In this document: positions 25,086 through 32,973 of the stretch, piece by piece | How the letters are laid out: every line of letters starts with the position of its first letter | Position numbering within the stretch: position 1 is the stretch's first letter | Origin: Paenibacillus sp. LS1 | Lineage (GTDB): Bacteria; Bacillota; Bacilli; Paenibacillales; Paenibacillaceae | Assembly (NCBI RefSeq): GCF_026013365.1 | Contig: NZ_JAPDOE010000012.1 | Span: 62,001-126,000, forward strand | Reading direction: 5' to 3' | Length of the DNA stretch: 64,000 nucleotides | Notes under the pieces: model-generated | Told to the model about the DNA's origin: nothing | The model's database searches: none | The model's input: the letters and a program-made list of their open reading frames with translations, nothing else | Translations under genes and position numbers: made by a program

Positions 25086-26438
25086 TTATTGTTGCTGATC
25101 AGCGATTACAAAATCTTCTCTCTTTCGTTCAATATAATCTGCAATCTCACTTATGGATTCCTGGTACCAACGGTTAATTTGTTGCAAAGTAGCTGTTGCA
25201 TTATAAGCAATCGGTGTAAAAGACTGACTTTCGCTCGTTGCTATATGGGTCTGGAACATCTGTATAGAAGCTTGTGCATCGTTGGAAAATCCGCTCAAAC
25301 TCAGTCTCATTTCCCGAGCAGACTGCGCTAATTCTTCCGGTGTTAATTGAATTTTACCGCCACCAGAACTACCTACTCCGGATATAAACGAAGCTACTGC
25401 ACCAGACATCACATTAGAGAACACAGCCATTGCTTTCTGATGTGCAGTCCATCTTGGAGAAATATCAAGCGTCTCTCCCGTACTCCGATCAATTAACGGG
25501 CCAATTAAGTTGCCATCCTTATCAAATTCATATTGCTTCATGGAGTGGTACCCCTTGCCTTCGTCCTTCGAGAAGGAATCCAATAATCTAACGATATTTC
25601 CAATGTACAGCTTATCTAGATCTACATCTATTCCAACGTCATGAACCAACATCGGCGAGCCTGCACCGAGAGGTTGAAAAGGGACCTTTAACTGTAATTG
25701 AAACTTCCAGTTCTGATACATCGCATTAGCGGTGTCAAAATTCTGTCCCTTGTACACCGTAAGTCCAACGTGCCTATCATATTCACTTATTCCGCCAGCT
25801 CCTACAGAATCACTCGGATGAACCACATTAACCATTTTGTTGTCAAAGTGACCTTCATTCACTTTAGCCAAACTTATATCATCCAGCAGATTCATTACAC
25901 TTGGAGCACTGTACGTCATACCAGACACATCATGACGAGCAGCTACATATTGAGCCAAACCACCACCAAGAGAATGGCCTGTTAGCGAAATATCTGAATC
26001 AGGGTATGCTTTCTGTACTGCCTCATACAATTCTTCAGCTTGATGAAACTGATTGTTTTCCCAACTTGAATTATCCATCATGAGTTTGAAAGGACTATTT
26101 TTGAAGATATTATGACGCTCTGGGTCGGTTATGGAATCTTCAAGCTTTCTCGTTCTTCCTCCTACGACATCAAAAGCATCAGTCTCCCAATCCGCGAATT
26201 TATCCGTCAACTTCCCTTCCGGCTCAGTTCCGCGATAACCGATGACAATCTGATCTGTAAGATCATTTTTTAAAACAACTGCGTCGAACCCAGACTTTCT
26301 ATGCAATTTTGCTCCATCTGGCTCAATCACTTTCCAATTAGCCGAATCCAATGTATCAGGGTAATCTCCTTCATTTAAATTAAGATAGGCCAGTTCCGAA
26401 ATTTCCTTATATGTCTTATCAGTTATATAGGTATCCAT
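25086..26438 (-). CDS. Putative type VII-secreted lipase: N-terminal alpha/beta hydrolase, C-terminal LXG-like helical domain
   Basis: A 450-residue protein. Residues ~1-305 are a class-3-type lipase fold: QIVIGYRGTEPEG, the nucleophile elbow GHSLGGG with S156, and plausible triad partners D210 (VHPSDSVG) and H298 (GYHSMKQY). There is no signal peptide. The last ~95 residues are a helical LXG/WXG-like segment (PEELAQSAREMRLSLSGF, LQQINRWYQESISEIADY), so the transport domain lies after the enzyme. This reversed order is known from the staphylococcal T7SS lipase TslA. A WXG100-like gene follows and lipoprotein genes lie divergently. The fold is well supported; secretion and toxin role are inference. 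Confidence 0.75.
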   Translation of the reverse strand: MDTYITDKTYKEISELAYLNLNEGDYPDTLDSANWKVIEPDGAKLHRKSGFDAVVLKNDLTDQIVIGYRGTEPEGKLTDKFADWETDAFDVVGGRTRKLEDSITDPERHNIFKNSPFKLMMDNSSWENNQFHQAEELYEAVQKAYPDSDISLTGHSLGGGLAQYVAARHDVSGMTYSAPSVMNLLDDISLAKVNEGHFDNKMVNVVHPSDSVGAGGISEYDRHVGLTVYKGQNFDTANAMYQNWKFQLQLKVPFQPLGAGSPMLVHDVGIDVDLDKLYIGNIVRLLDSFSKDEGKGYHSMKQYEFDKDGNLIGPLIDRSTGETLDISPRWTAHQKAMAVFSNVMSGAVASFISGVGSSGGGKIQLTPEELAQSAREMRLSLSGFSNDAQASIQMFQTHIATSESQSFTPIAYNATATLQQINRWYQESISEIADYIERKREDFVIADQQQ

Positions 26439-26513
26439 AAAACCTCCCTCTCTGTTTACTGATCTAAAAAGTTAAAGTATATTATAAAGTGTTAAGTTCA
26501 CATATATAGGAGG

Positions 26514-26846
26514 TTGAAGAATATTTTTAAAAATATTCAATTTGTATCTATTACACTTATAATCTTAGCCCTTATATTGGGAGGATGTAATTCTATGCCG
26601 AATCAAGACAACATTATTGAAGAAGCGACTCAAGTGGGTCATCAATACTTCATTGATCACTATAATACCGAAGTAGAATTCACTGATCATAAATTTATGC
26701 CAAAAGATCTTAGTCACAATATCAGTTTGAGCGGTCATGTTAAAAATAATAAAGAAACCGAAATCACTATCCTTATTGATTATGATACGTTTGAAGTTCA
26801 GACAGCCGTTGTACCGAAAGAGTTACTTGACCAAAAAATCAAGTAA
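26514..26846 (+). CDS. Small lipoprotein, cystatin-like DUF1433/DUF4467-type; candidate immunity protein
   Basis: About 110 residues with a lipoprotein signal peptide ending in LGGC. The mature domain (EEATQVGHQYFIDHYNTEV, ISLSGHVKNNKETEITILI, DYDTFEVQTAVVP) resembles the small cystatin-like lipoprotein families DUF1433/DUF4467. It is divergent from the lipase gene with only 75 bp between them. In S. aureus the lipase toxin TslA is neutralised by a lipoprotein, which makes this a candidate immunity protein. AGGAGG directly abuts the TTG at 26514; an ATT at 26523 would have ideal spacing, so the start is uncertain. Confidence 0.65.
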   Translation: MKNIFKNIQFVSITLIILALILGGCNSMPNQDNIIEEATQVGHQYFIDHYNTEVEFTDHKFMPKDLSHNISLSGHVKNNKETEITILIDYDTFEVQTAVVPKELLDQKIK

Positions 26847-26868
26847 GTTCCAACAAGGAGTAGTAGTT

Positions 26869-27024
26869 ATGCTCAATAGTAAATATCGTAAATCTCTAAC
26901 CCTATTAATAATGATTAGTGTAAGTATCACTGTATTTTACGGTTATATATTCTCAATGGTGGATTATGATACTTATGAAGTCAAAACAGGCTCAGTGCCT
27001 GATGACATCAAACCTCTTAAGTAG
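26869..27024 (+). CDS. 51-residue truncated paralogue of the preceding lipoprotein
   Basis: AAGGAG lies 8 bp before the ATG. The product has one membrane segment (SLTLLIMISVSITVFYGYIF) and ends in VDYDTYEVKTGSVPDDIKPL, which parallels IDYDTFEVQTAVVPKEL at the end of the preceding gene. The central part of the domain and the lipobox cysteine are missing. It looks like an internally deleted duplicate; whether it is still functional is unknown. Confidence 0.6.
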   Translation: MLNSKYRKSLTLLIMISVSITVFYGYIFSMVDYDTYEVKTGSVPDDIKPLK

Positions 27025-27054
27025 TTTATAAGAAATTTTAACTTTTAAAACTTT

Positions 27055-27082
27055 AGGGCCTTGTACAGATACATGGCTCTTT
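27055..27082 (+). terminator. Terminator of the candidate immunity operon
   Basis: AGGGCC-t-TGTA and TACA-t-GGCTCT pair with a CAGA loop, one mismatch and a G-U pair, followed by TTTC. Confidence 0.6.
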
Positions 27083-27520
27083 CATATGTAATAATAGGGA
27101 TTTTACAACCTAATCTCATCCTCTTTTTTCCAAAGAAGTAGAATCATTATAGTTCATCTTCTGTGAATCGTGTATACGACATATAAGAAATGAGTACAAA
27201 GTCTTTATTAATCTCGGGCAGTTAACCTTACATATCATAAATTATAGGACGTTGTTACCAGAATAATTTCAGCGTTTTTCATAATTATGTGAGATTCAAT
27301 TCTAGTCTGTAATTTTTTCAGGCAGCGACACATCCATAAAAATCTCACACTCGTCACTGCCTTTACACTCATAATGCTAGCCCCTCACTCGAACCAGATA
27401 CGTGAAATACGAAGCCCTCCTGATTGGTCGATTGGATTACGAGCAGCAGACACAGCAATTCACTGTACACCACCACAGTCAGCGCTCTGGCTTTCACACT
27501 TTTCCCTCTTCACTACAACT
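27083..27520. other. Non-annotated stretch, possibly decayed coding sequence
   Basis: No intact gene was found. On the minus strand near 27320-27390 a short protein-like run (YECKGSDECEIFMDVSLP) ends at a stop, and other frames nearby give fragments that would join it only after a frameshift. This suggests a degraded small gene but is weak. Confidence 0.3.
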
Positions 27521-27802
27521 TCATTCCACCCACAACGATACCCAGATGAACATGCTAAATAATAAGACTGGCGCAATTGCACCTGTGGCTAATATGATCC
27601 ATAATGTTGCGGGCTTTATTCTTTGGCTGTATGCATCGACCTTACGCATCCGATCTTTGCGCCACTTGGCGAACCTGAGCCGTCTGATCATCCGATTGAG
27701 AACGATTTGCCGCTGCTCGCCCTCTTCGAATTCTTCGATCGCACGTCGCAACTCCTCATATAAACGCGCTTCTTCCATCTCCTGTGATACAGGTAAGGTC
27801 AT
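27521..27802 (-). CDS. Small single-pass membrane protein with charged cytoplasmic helix
   Basis: A 93-residue protein. Residues ~1-60 are strongly charged and helical (EMEEARLYEELRRAIEEFEE, MIRRLRFAKWRKDRMRK), followed by one membrane segment near the C-terminus (TLWIILATGAIAPVLLFSMF). GGAGGG precedes the ATG at 27802 by 6 bp; an ATG six codons earlier is less likely. Standalone gene. Family not recognised. Confidence 0.7.
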   Translation of the reverse strand: MTLPVSQEMEEARLYEELRRAIEEFEEGEQRQIVLNRMIRRLRFAKWRKDRMRKVDAYSQRIKPATLWIILATGAIAPVLLFSMFIWVSLWVE

Positions 27803-27945
27803 CGTAATCCCTCCATACAAAATATATGAAAATAAAAGCCGTCAACGCATAGCTATTCCACAATGCTGCCTATATTCTAGTCCCTACCTTATCAACACGT
27901 TAAAGACCTCTAAAGTTTGAAATTGAACTGGAAAAGAGATACACC

Positions 27946-27969
27946 AAAAAGCCCGGGCAGGCCCGGACT
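27946..27969 (-). terminator. Terminator of the siderophore-binding lipoprotein gene
   Basis: AGCCCGGGC and GCCCGGACT form a GC-rich stem with a two-base loop, followed on the minus strand by a five-T run. Confidence 0.85.
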
Positions 27970-27994
27970 TGGTTTAACGCACGTATCATTATTA

Positions 27995-29032
27995 TTATTT
28001 GGATTGTTCACGTTCCACAATCATCTTCGCAATCGCCTGAATCTGAAGTTTCAATGAGACTGGATCATTGCCCCAGAACAAGTCCGGATCGAGCTGAAAC
28101 ACCCGATTGTTCTTAACCGCATCCAATGTCTTCCATACCCCTTCATTACTTCCCCACACTTCAGAAAGCATCTCACCCTGATCCAGGAAAATAAAATCTC
28201 CGGCATACTCGCCAACAACTTCGTATGAAATCTGACGGTACGTTTCTTTGCCAATCATCTCGGCAGCCTGCTTCGGAGGCGGATTCAACTTCATATGTTG
28301 ATATATGGCTTCCCCGCCGCGATACCCGCCATCACCATAGATGTAGAAGTTCTTGTCCGCTACAAAAACGCCCATTAACGCAAAGGTATCCTCTGCGGAT
28401 ACATACGGCTTAATCTGTTCACGTGCATCTGCTGCGATCTGATCCAGATCGGCCAACCATGCTTCTGCTTCCGCTTCTTTACCAAACAGTTCCCCGAAGT
28501 AACGCATGTTCTCATATATATCCTTGAAATGGTTATACGGAAGCACAAGCGTTGGAGCAATTTTATTGTATTGTTCTATGACCTTGGCATCTCCTGCCGG
28601 ATTGACCCACGTAATGATCAGGTCCGGCTCCAGGTCCAGCATTTTTTCTAAAGAGCGCTCACCAATGTTGCCTATACCATCAATCTGATCCTGAATCACT
28701 TTGTTCTCCAATTCATAACTGGTTGCGCCCACTGGCTTCACGCCCAACGCCAGCAGATTGGGAAGGTAGCCGTCAACGACAATTCGCTTGGGATGAACGG
28801 GCATCTCCAATTCTCCGTTGGGTGTATCAATAATCCGGGTCGCAGACGCCGCATCATCTGCCTCCGTATCCGTATTTTCTACCTGTCCTTCGCCTGCTCC
28901 AGTAGAAGCCGTCTCAGACTTTGTACCGGATCCTGTTGCTGCCGTGTTGCTTGCCGTACCACAGGCTGCGAGTATCGCAACCAATAGGACAAGGAACATC
29001 ATTTTCACCATGGCATACCCTTTTCTCTTCAT
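27995..29032 (-). CDS. Iron-siderophore ABC transporter substrate-binding lipoprotein (FhuD/YfmC-like)
   Basis: A 345-residue cluster-III binding protein. The lipobox is LAAC, followed by a ~45-residue Ser/Thr/Glu tether. The bilobal domain has PVHPKRIVVDGYLPNLLALG, LDLEPDLIITW and WLADLDQIAADAREQI. The ATG at 29032 lies 4 bp after GGAGGG; a TTG four codons earlier contains that site. A Fur box overlaps the promoter. The AraC/Btr regulator gene lies immediately upstream on the same strand. Permease and ATPase genes are not in the window, so it must work with a transporter encoded elsewhere. The siderophore is not identified. Confidence 0.92.
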   Translation of the reverse strand: MKRKGYAMVKMMFLVLLVAILAACGTASNTAATGSGTKSETASTGAGEGQVENTDTEADDAASATRIIDTPNGELEMPVHPKRIVVDGYLPNLLALGVKPVGATSYELENKVIQDQIDGIGNIGERSLEKMLDLEPDLIITWVNPAGDAKVIEQYNKIAPTLVLPYNHFKDIYENMRYFGELFGKEAEAEAWLADLDQIAADAREQIKPYVSAEDTFALMGVFVADKNFYIYGDGGYRGGEAIYQHMKLNPPPKQAAEMIGKETYRQISYEVVGEYAGDFIFLDQGEMLSEVWGSNEGVWKTLDAVKNNRVFQLDPDLFWGNDPVSLKLQIQAIAKMIVEREQSK

Positions 29033-29047
29033 GACACCCTCCAATTA

Positions 29048-29062
29048 ATAATGATTATCATT
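29048..29062 (-). promoter_or_regulatory. Fur box of the siderophore-binding lipoprotein gene
   Basis: The minus strand reads AATGATAATCATTAT, identical over 15 bases to the core of the Fur consensus. It lies just downstream of a TATAAT -10 (29084-29079), so Fur-Fe would block initiation. A second partial ATCATTATTAT overlaps the -10. Confidence 0.8.
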
Positions 29063-29155
29063 CCCGATTACAATCATTATTATAGCGGCGCCTCGGAACG
29101 AACGTCGATGTGTTATCGTTGGCTATGTCCCATGTACTATGGTTGGCTCCATGCG

Positions 29156-30754
29156 CTATCCGTTCAGCAGACGCACCATAACATCCAGTTGTTTCTCTAG
29201 CGATACACCTTCATCCATCCAAAATTCATTTAGTACCAGCGGATATACCCGGCATCCATCCTCTATAATCAACTGCCGCCAGATTTGACGCGATAATAGC
29301 CCCTCTAAATCTTCTCCATATACAGACTCAGGCAAAATAACAAACATGTGATCCGCCGCATAATTCGGCAAGTCCTCTTCAGCAATGAACAACGGCCTAT
29401 CCTGATCCAGCACCTCGGTCTGAATTCGCTTAGGCGGGTGAAGCTGTAACGCCCGGTACAGATTATAGGCAGACCTCACTTTGTCATGGGGTATAAGCCA
29501 GCGTTGATCATAATTCAGTTCATAGATCCCCACCGTCTCTTGTGGCAAAATAAACTGCTGCAACAATGCTCGGGCTGCAAGCACCCTTTTGTTATATTTA
29601 GAAATCCACGCCTTGGCCTGCTGTTCTCTACCGAACAGACGACCAACTTGACTCACTTCATCCAGCTTGTCCATTGTGCCCCAATCCAGCATAATCACCG
29701 GCGCCACCTGCTCTATCTCTTTCAATACATCCGGGAAATGATAGAAATACGTCGGCGCAAGAATCAGCTCCGGCTTCACCTCTTTTATTCGCTCTACCAT
29801 CTTCAGGTTGTTCGTAATAATCGTCTCCTGCAATGCCTCCTCAAGAAGCAAGGACGAACCTGCAATCTCTTGTGTGGTCAAGACAGGAGTTAAGCCGACA
29901 CTGAGCAAAGCTCCAACAAATTGCAAAGCTGCAATCTGTTCCGTTTGCTTCAATTGACGAAATGCACTTGGCGTGATGTGTACATGTCTCTTAAAGGTTT
30001 TACTCAAATATGAACTGTCTGAAAACCCTGTCCGCATGGCAATATCCTGAAGTGAATTAGACGTCGTAAACAATAAACGCTTGGCCTCATCCAAACGTAG
30101 ACGGTTCAGATAGTCCCCAAAACTCCATCCCGTTTCTTTACGAAACAACGACGAGAAATAACTGGCATTGAATCCGGTCATTCGGGCAAGTGCTGCCCGG
30201 TTCAGATCCGCATCTACATGTTGCTGCATATAGGCACATATCTGTTTAATCGTCATATCCTGTATGTAATGGTCCTCTGCATCACTCCAATGCTCAAATA
30301 CCTGATGAAGCAGGTCATTAAGTAAGGAACTCACACGAGTGTTTCGTTCAGGGGCTGGTACATTCATTGCTCGCTCCACCAGTTCATGCAATTGCCCAAA
30401 CAGACGGCGGGAAAATTTAATCATACACCCGTCCTTTGGCAGCTGTTCACGGTTCAACTCATAACGAACGGTGGTATTTTTTTGCTCTACGAGTTGGTAT
30501 CTATCGAATGCGATCATATAGATTGGGCCTGATTCCTCCAACCCAGCCGGTTCTAGGACAAGCGGACTGTGGGCAGGCTGCAAGAACAAACATTTCCCGC
30601 TTCCCAAGTGATACTCCCGCTCGTTCAAATGCATTACGGTCTCAGACATCGGGAAGATCAACGTGGGATAATCCAAGTTCTTCTGTACAGGAAATGCCGT
30701 CCCTGAATCTGCCACCACGTAGGCATGATGCAATTCATAGATTGTTGAAATCAT
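29156..30754 (-). CDS. AraC-family transcriptional activator fused to a siderophore-binding domain (Btr-like)
   Basis: A 532-residue regulator. Residues ~1-150 are a cupin-like N-terminal region, ~165-265 the double helix-turn-helix AraC domain (NRAALARMTGFNASYFSSLF, LQDIAMRTGFSDSSYLSKTF), and ~275-530 a cytoplasmic FhuD-like binding domain (LKMVERIKEVKPELILAP). B. subtilis Btr has the same layout and activates siderophore uptake on binding the siderophore. It lies directly before the siderophore-binding lipoprotein gene. RBS AAGGGAG precedes the ATG. Direct activation of the neighbour is a reasonable inference. Confidence 0.9.
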   Translation of the reverse strand: MISTIYELHHAYVVADSGTAFPVQKNLDYPTLIFPMSETVMHLNEREYHLGSGKCLFLQPAHSPLVLEPAGLEESGPIYMIAFDRYQLVEQKNTTVRYELNREQLPKDGCMIKFSRRLFGQLHELVERAMNVPAPERNTRVSSLLNDLLHQVFEHWSDAEDHYIQDMTIKQICAYMQQHVDADLNRAALARMTGFNASYFSSLFRKETGWSFGDYLNRLRLDEAKRLLFTTSNSLQDIAMRTGFSDSSYLSKTFKRHVHITPSAFRQLKQTEQIAALQFVGALLSVGLTPVLTTQEIAGSSLLLEEALQETIITNNLKMVERIKEVKPELILAPTYFYHFPDVLKEIEQVAPVIMLDWGTMDKLDEVSQVGRLFGREQQAKAWISKYNKRVLAARALLQQFILPQETVGIYELNYDQRWLIPHDKVRSAYNLYRALQLHPPKRIQTEVLDQDRPLFIAEEDLPNYAADHMFVILPESVYGEDLEGLLSRQIWRQLIIEDGCRVYPLVLNEFWMDEGVSLEKQLDVMVRLLNG

Positions 30755-30811
30755 GAGGTCTCCCTTCTTTCGTAAACTCTCAAGGAATTAATATATATCG
30801 GGCATGAAATT

Positions 30812-30837
30812 AAAAAAAAGAAGGGATTGAAATCCCT
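30812..30837 (-). terminator. Terminator of the 188-residue hypothetical gene
   Basis: AGGGATT/AATCCCT stem followed on the minus strand by an eight-T run. Confidence 0.75.
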
Positions 30838-30888
30838 CCTTTATCAATCTTTAATTCAACCTTTCACCAGTATATCGGATTCATAACT

Positions 30889-31455
30889 CTACCATCTTTT
30901 GTTATTGTAATCTCCCATAGGATTATCGTTGATATTCCCAAGCCTATCGAATGTATCCTTGTATATCCGAATAATCGATTGAACCTTGCGAAAATCAGGG
31001 TCTTCGGGTCCGATGCCTTCCATGAACATTCTCTGAATGATCTCTTGAAAAAAATCCACTTTTGCTTGCATCTGTTGTTGCTCCAATTCAAGAACCTCTT
31101 CGAAACTGTGATTTTCTATGTAACCCATCAACTCATCACCCTGTGATGATCTATCATCGATTCGGGGGCTGACTTCAAACTCTTCCGGATCATCCGGTTG
31201 AAGATTGACCGTCGTTCGCAACCGCGATAACACAATCTTCTCTTTGGCCAGCATAACGTGAAAATCCTTGTTCTTCAGCAAGTCCGCAATAATCAGGCTG
31301 CACATCTCCCGATTTTCAATCAGAATGCCCTCAAATGGGTGCAATGTCCAATCTCCATTGGACCAAAACAAATTAAAATGAAAAAACTGACTACCATACT
31401 TGTACTGAATGTTAATGTTGGCCTCATCAATGATTTCGAATGAAAACTCCAGCAT
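30889..31455 (-). CDS. Hypothetical soluble protein
   Basis: About 188 residues, acidic, without signal or membrane segments. The N-terminal half is beta-rich (NINIQYKYGSQFFHFNLFW, NGDWTLHPFEGILIENRE), the C-terminal half helical (HSFEEVLELEQQQMQAKVDF, FRKVQSIIRIYKDTF). The ATG at 31455 is chosen because AAGGAG lies ~10 bp before it; a TTG three codons earlier is too close. It lies after the Ter locus on the same strand but beyond its terminator. Family not recognised. Confidence 0.65.
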   Translation of the reverse strand: MLEFSFEIIDEANINIQYKYGSQFFHFNLFWSNGDWTLHPFEGILIENREMCSLIIADLLKNKDFHVMLAKEKIVLSRLRTTVNLQPDDPEEFEVSPRIDDRSSQGDELMGYIENHSFEEVLELEQQQMQAKVDFFQEIIQRMFMEGIGPEDPDFRKVQSIIRIYKDTFDRLGNINDNPMGDYNNKRW

Positions 31456-31529
31456 GTTAGGCAATCTCCTTCATTCACTTCCAAAGTTTACCTTCATTTT
31501 ATCAAACACACACAGAGAAATACAGTAAA

Positions 31530-31625
31530 TTAACGATCATTCAACTCCGCAATCGTCTCAGCCTTCTCGCTACTGGCAACAACGATCAATACTAAGGCAA
31601 TACTGGCAATAATGAGAGATAGCAT
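31530..31625 (-). CDS. 31-residue single-pass membrane peptide
   Basis: A short gene on the minus strand: AAAGGGG lies 7-8 bp before an ATG at 31625, encoding MLSLIIASIALVLIVVASSE followed by KAETIAELNDR. This is one membrane helix plus a charged tail. It sits between the Ter locus terminator and the hypothetical gene. An ATG six codons upstream has no RBS. Function unknown. Confidence 0.5.
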   Translation of the reverse strand: MLSLIIASIALVLIVVASSEKAETIAELNDR

Positions 31626-31773
31626 CCCCGTGGCCCCTTTCATTATGAAGCTGTAACATAACCTATTGTATGCAACAAGATTCAGTGTATGCCCAGTATT
31701 GCCTCTTCAAAAAATGGATAAACCTGCATGGATCCCAACCTTGAGGATTTCTATGAATTTATGCTAGACATAC

Positions 31774-31800
31774 AAAAAAGAGACGCAGCAGCGCCTCTTT
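31774..31800 (-). terminator. Terminator of the Ter locus (after telA)
   Basis: AAAGAGACGC/GCGCCTCTTT stem with one mismatch and an AGCA loop, followed on the minus strand by a T run. Confidence 0.75.
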
Positions 31801-31854
31801 TCATCAAACCTATGAACAAAATATAAAACTCAAACATAGAACTCAAACGTAGAA

Positions 31855-32958
31855 CTAATCCAAATAAGAGCTTAACGAGTTGGCATCCGGTTGGTTTTTA
31901 GCTTGAATATTGCCGGTCTTCTGAGCTTCCAGCCCCAATCTTTCACTCATGCCTGCATTTAGTGTCGTCATCTTGGCTGTATAGTCGTTGCAGCTCTCAA
32001 TAATACGGCGATTGGACTGCTCAGACAGATCCAGGGCAGACATCAAATCTCCGATGGCCTGGTTCACCGATTCCATGGACATGGCCGGCTTGGCTAACAA
32101 ATCGTTGGTCTTTTCCGTTGTCGTACGCAGCAATCTCGCATTTTCCTTGAACTGTTCTTCAATCGTTTTGTTGGTCGCTTCCACAGCAGAAATGACCTTC
32201 TCCTGATCATTCAAGGCCATGGCAATCATGGCAGATACCGTAATCAGATTAGCCGTCTTATCAATGGCATTGTTCACGGAATCGATCAGTTTGTCATTAT
32301 TATCATTAATAATATCTGTCGCTGCAATAGCCTGATTATACAGCATGATCATTTCGGTCATGGATTGAGTGCGGGTAACCACCTTGCGCAATCCACGCTC
32401 CAAGTGAGCCTTGCGGTTCTCATTCTCAGGCTTGGCAATCTCAGCCTCGAACAAATCCTTCAACTGATTACCAAAAGCGATTTTGGTTTGCAGGTTATAA
32501 ATCTCCTGAATGGAGGAACGTTTTAACTGCCGCATACTCACAATGCTCTCTTCCAGATTGTCCTTCCCATCCCGTAATCCATTAATAATGCTATCAATGT
32601 TGGTTCGCACAGACTGGTAACGATAGACATAGTTCTTCAGTGGACTTTTGCGCAGTAACCGCCCTACAAAACTAACGTTTTTGCTCTGCTGTAAACTTTC
32701 GCACTCATCTCTCAGTTTCAAGATCATCGTAGACACTTCAGCCCGATTACCGGACATGAGATCATTCACAGGTCGATCCAGCATTTTCAGCGTTTGGCCC
32801 GCTTTTTCCTGTGTCTTCACGCCCAGCTTGCCGATATCATCCATTAATAAATCCAGTTGAACAGCATCGGTTTGGGATACCTTCTGAATTAATTGGGTTG
32901 CTTCCTGATTAATCCGCTGCTGGTCATCCTGTTTTAATTGAATATATTCCGTTGCCAT
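31855..32958 (-). CDS. telA: TelA/KlaA-family toxic anion resistance protein (YceH-like)
   Basis: A 367-residue, almost entirely helical cytoplasmic protein of the TelA family. Visible family signatures are GRLLRKSPLKNYVYRYQSV, YNLQTKIAFGNQLKDLFE and LITVSAMIAMALNDQEKVI. It is the last gene of the Ter locus, 15 bp after the XpaC-like gene; telA-xpaC pairing is common in Firmicutes. It is linked to resistance to tellurite, colicins and envelope stress; the biochemical activity is unknown. RBS GGAGGGA. Confidence 0.9.
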   Translation of the reverse strand: MATEYIQLKQDDQQRINQEATQLIQKVSQTDAVQLDLLMDDIGKLGVKTQEKAGQTLKMLDRPVNDLMSGNRAEVSTMILKLRDECESLQQSKNVSFVGRLLRKSPLKNYVYRYQSVRTNIDSIINGLRDGKDNLEESIVSMRQLKRSSIQEIYNLQTKIAFGNQLKDLFEAEIAKPENENRKAHLERGLRKVVTRTQSMTEMIMLYNQAIAATDIINDNNDKLIDSVNNAIDKTANLITVSAMIAMALNDQEKVISAVEATNKTIEEQFKENARLLRTTTEKTNDLLAKPAMSMESVNQAIGDLMSALDLSEQSNRRIIESCNDYTAKMTTLNAGMSERLGLEAQKTGNIQAKNQPDANSLSSYLD

Positions 32959-32973
32959 ACCTAACGATCCCTC

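Noticed and set aside
27402..27920. 172-codon plus-strand frame
   Set aside because: Mostly antisense to the 93-residue membrane protein gene, which has a good RBS and sensible helix pattern.
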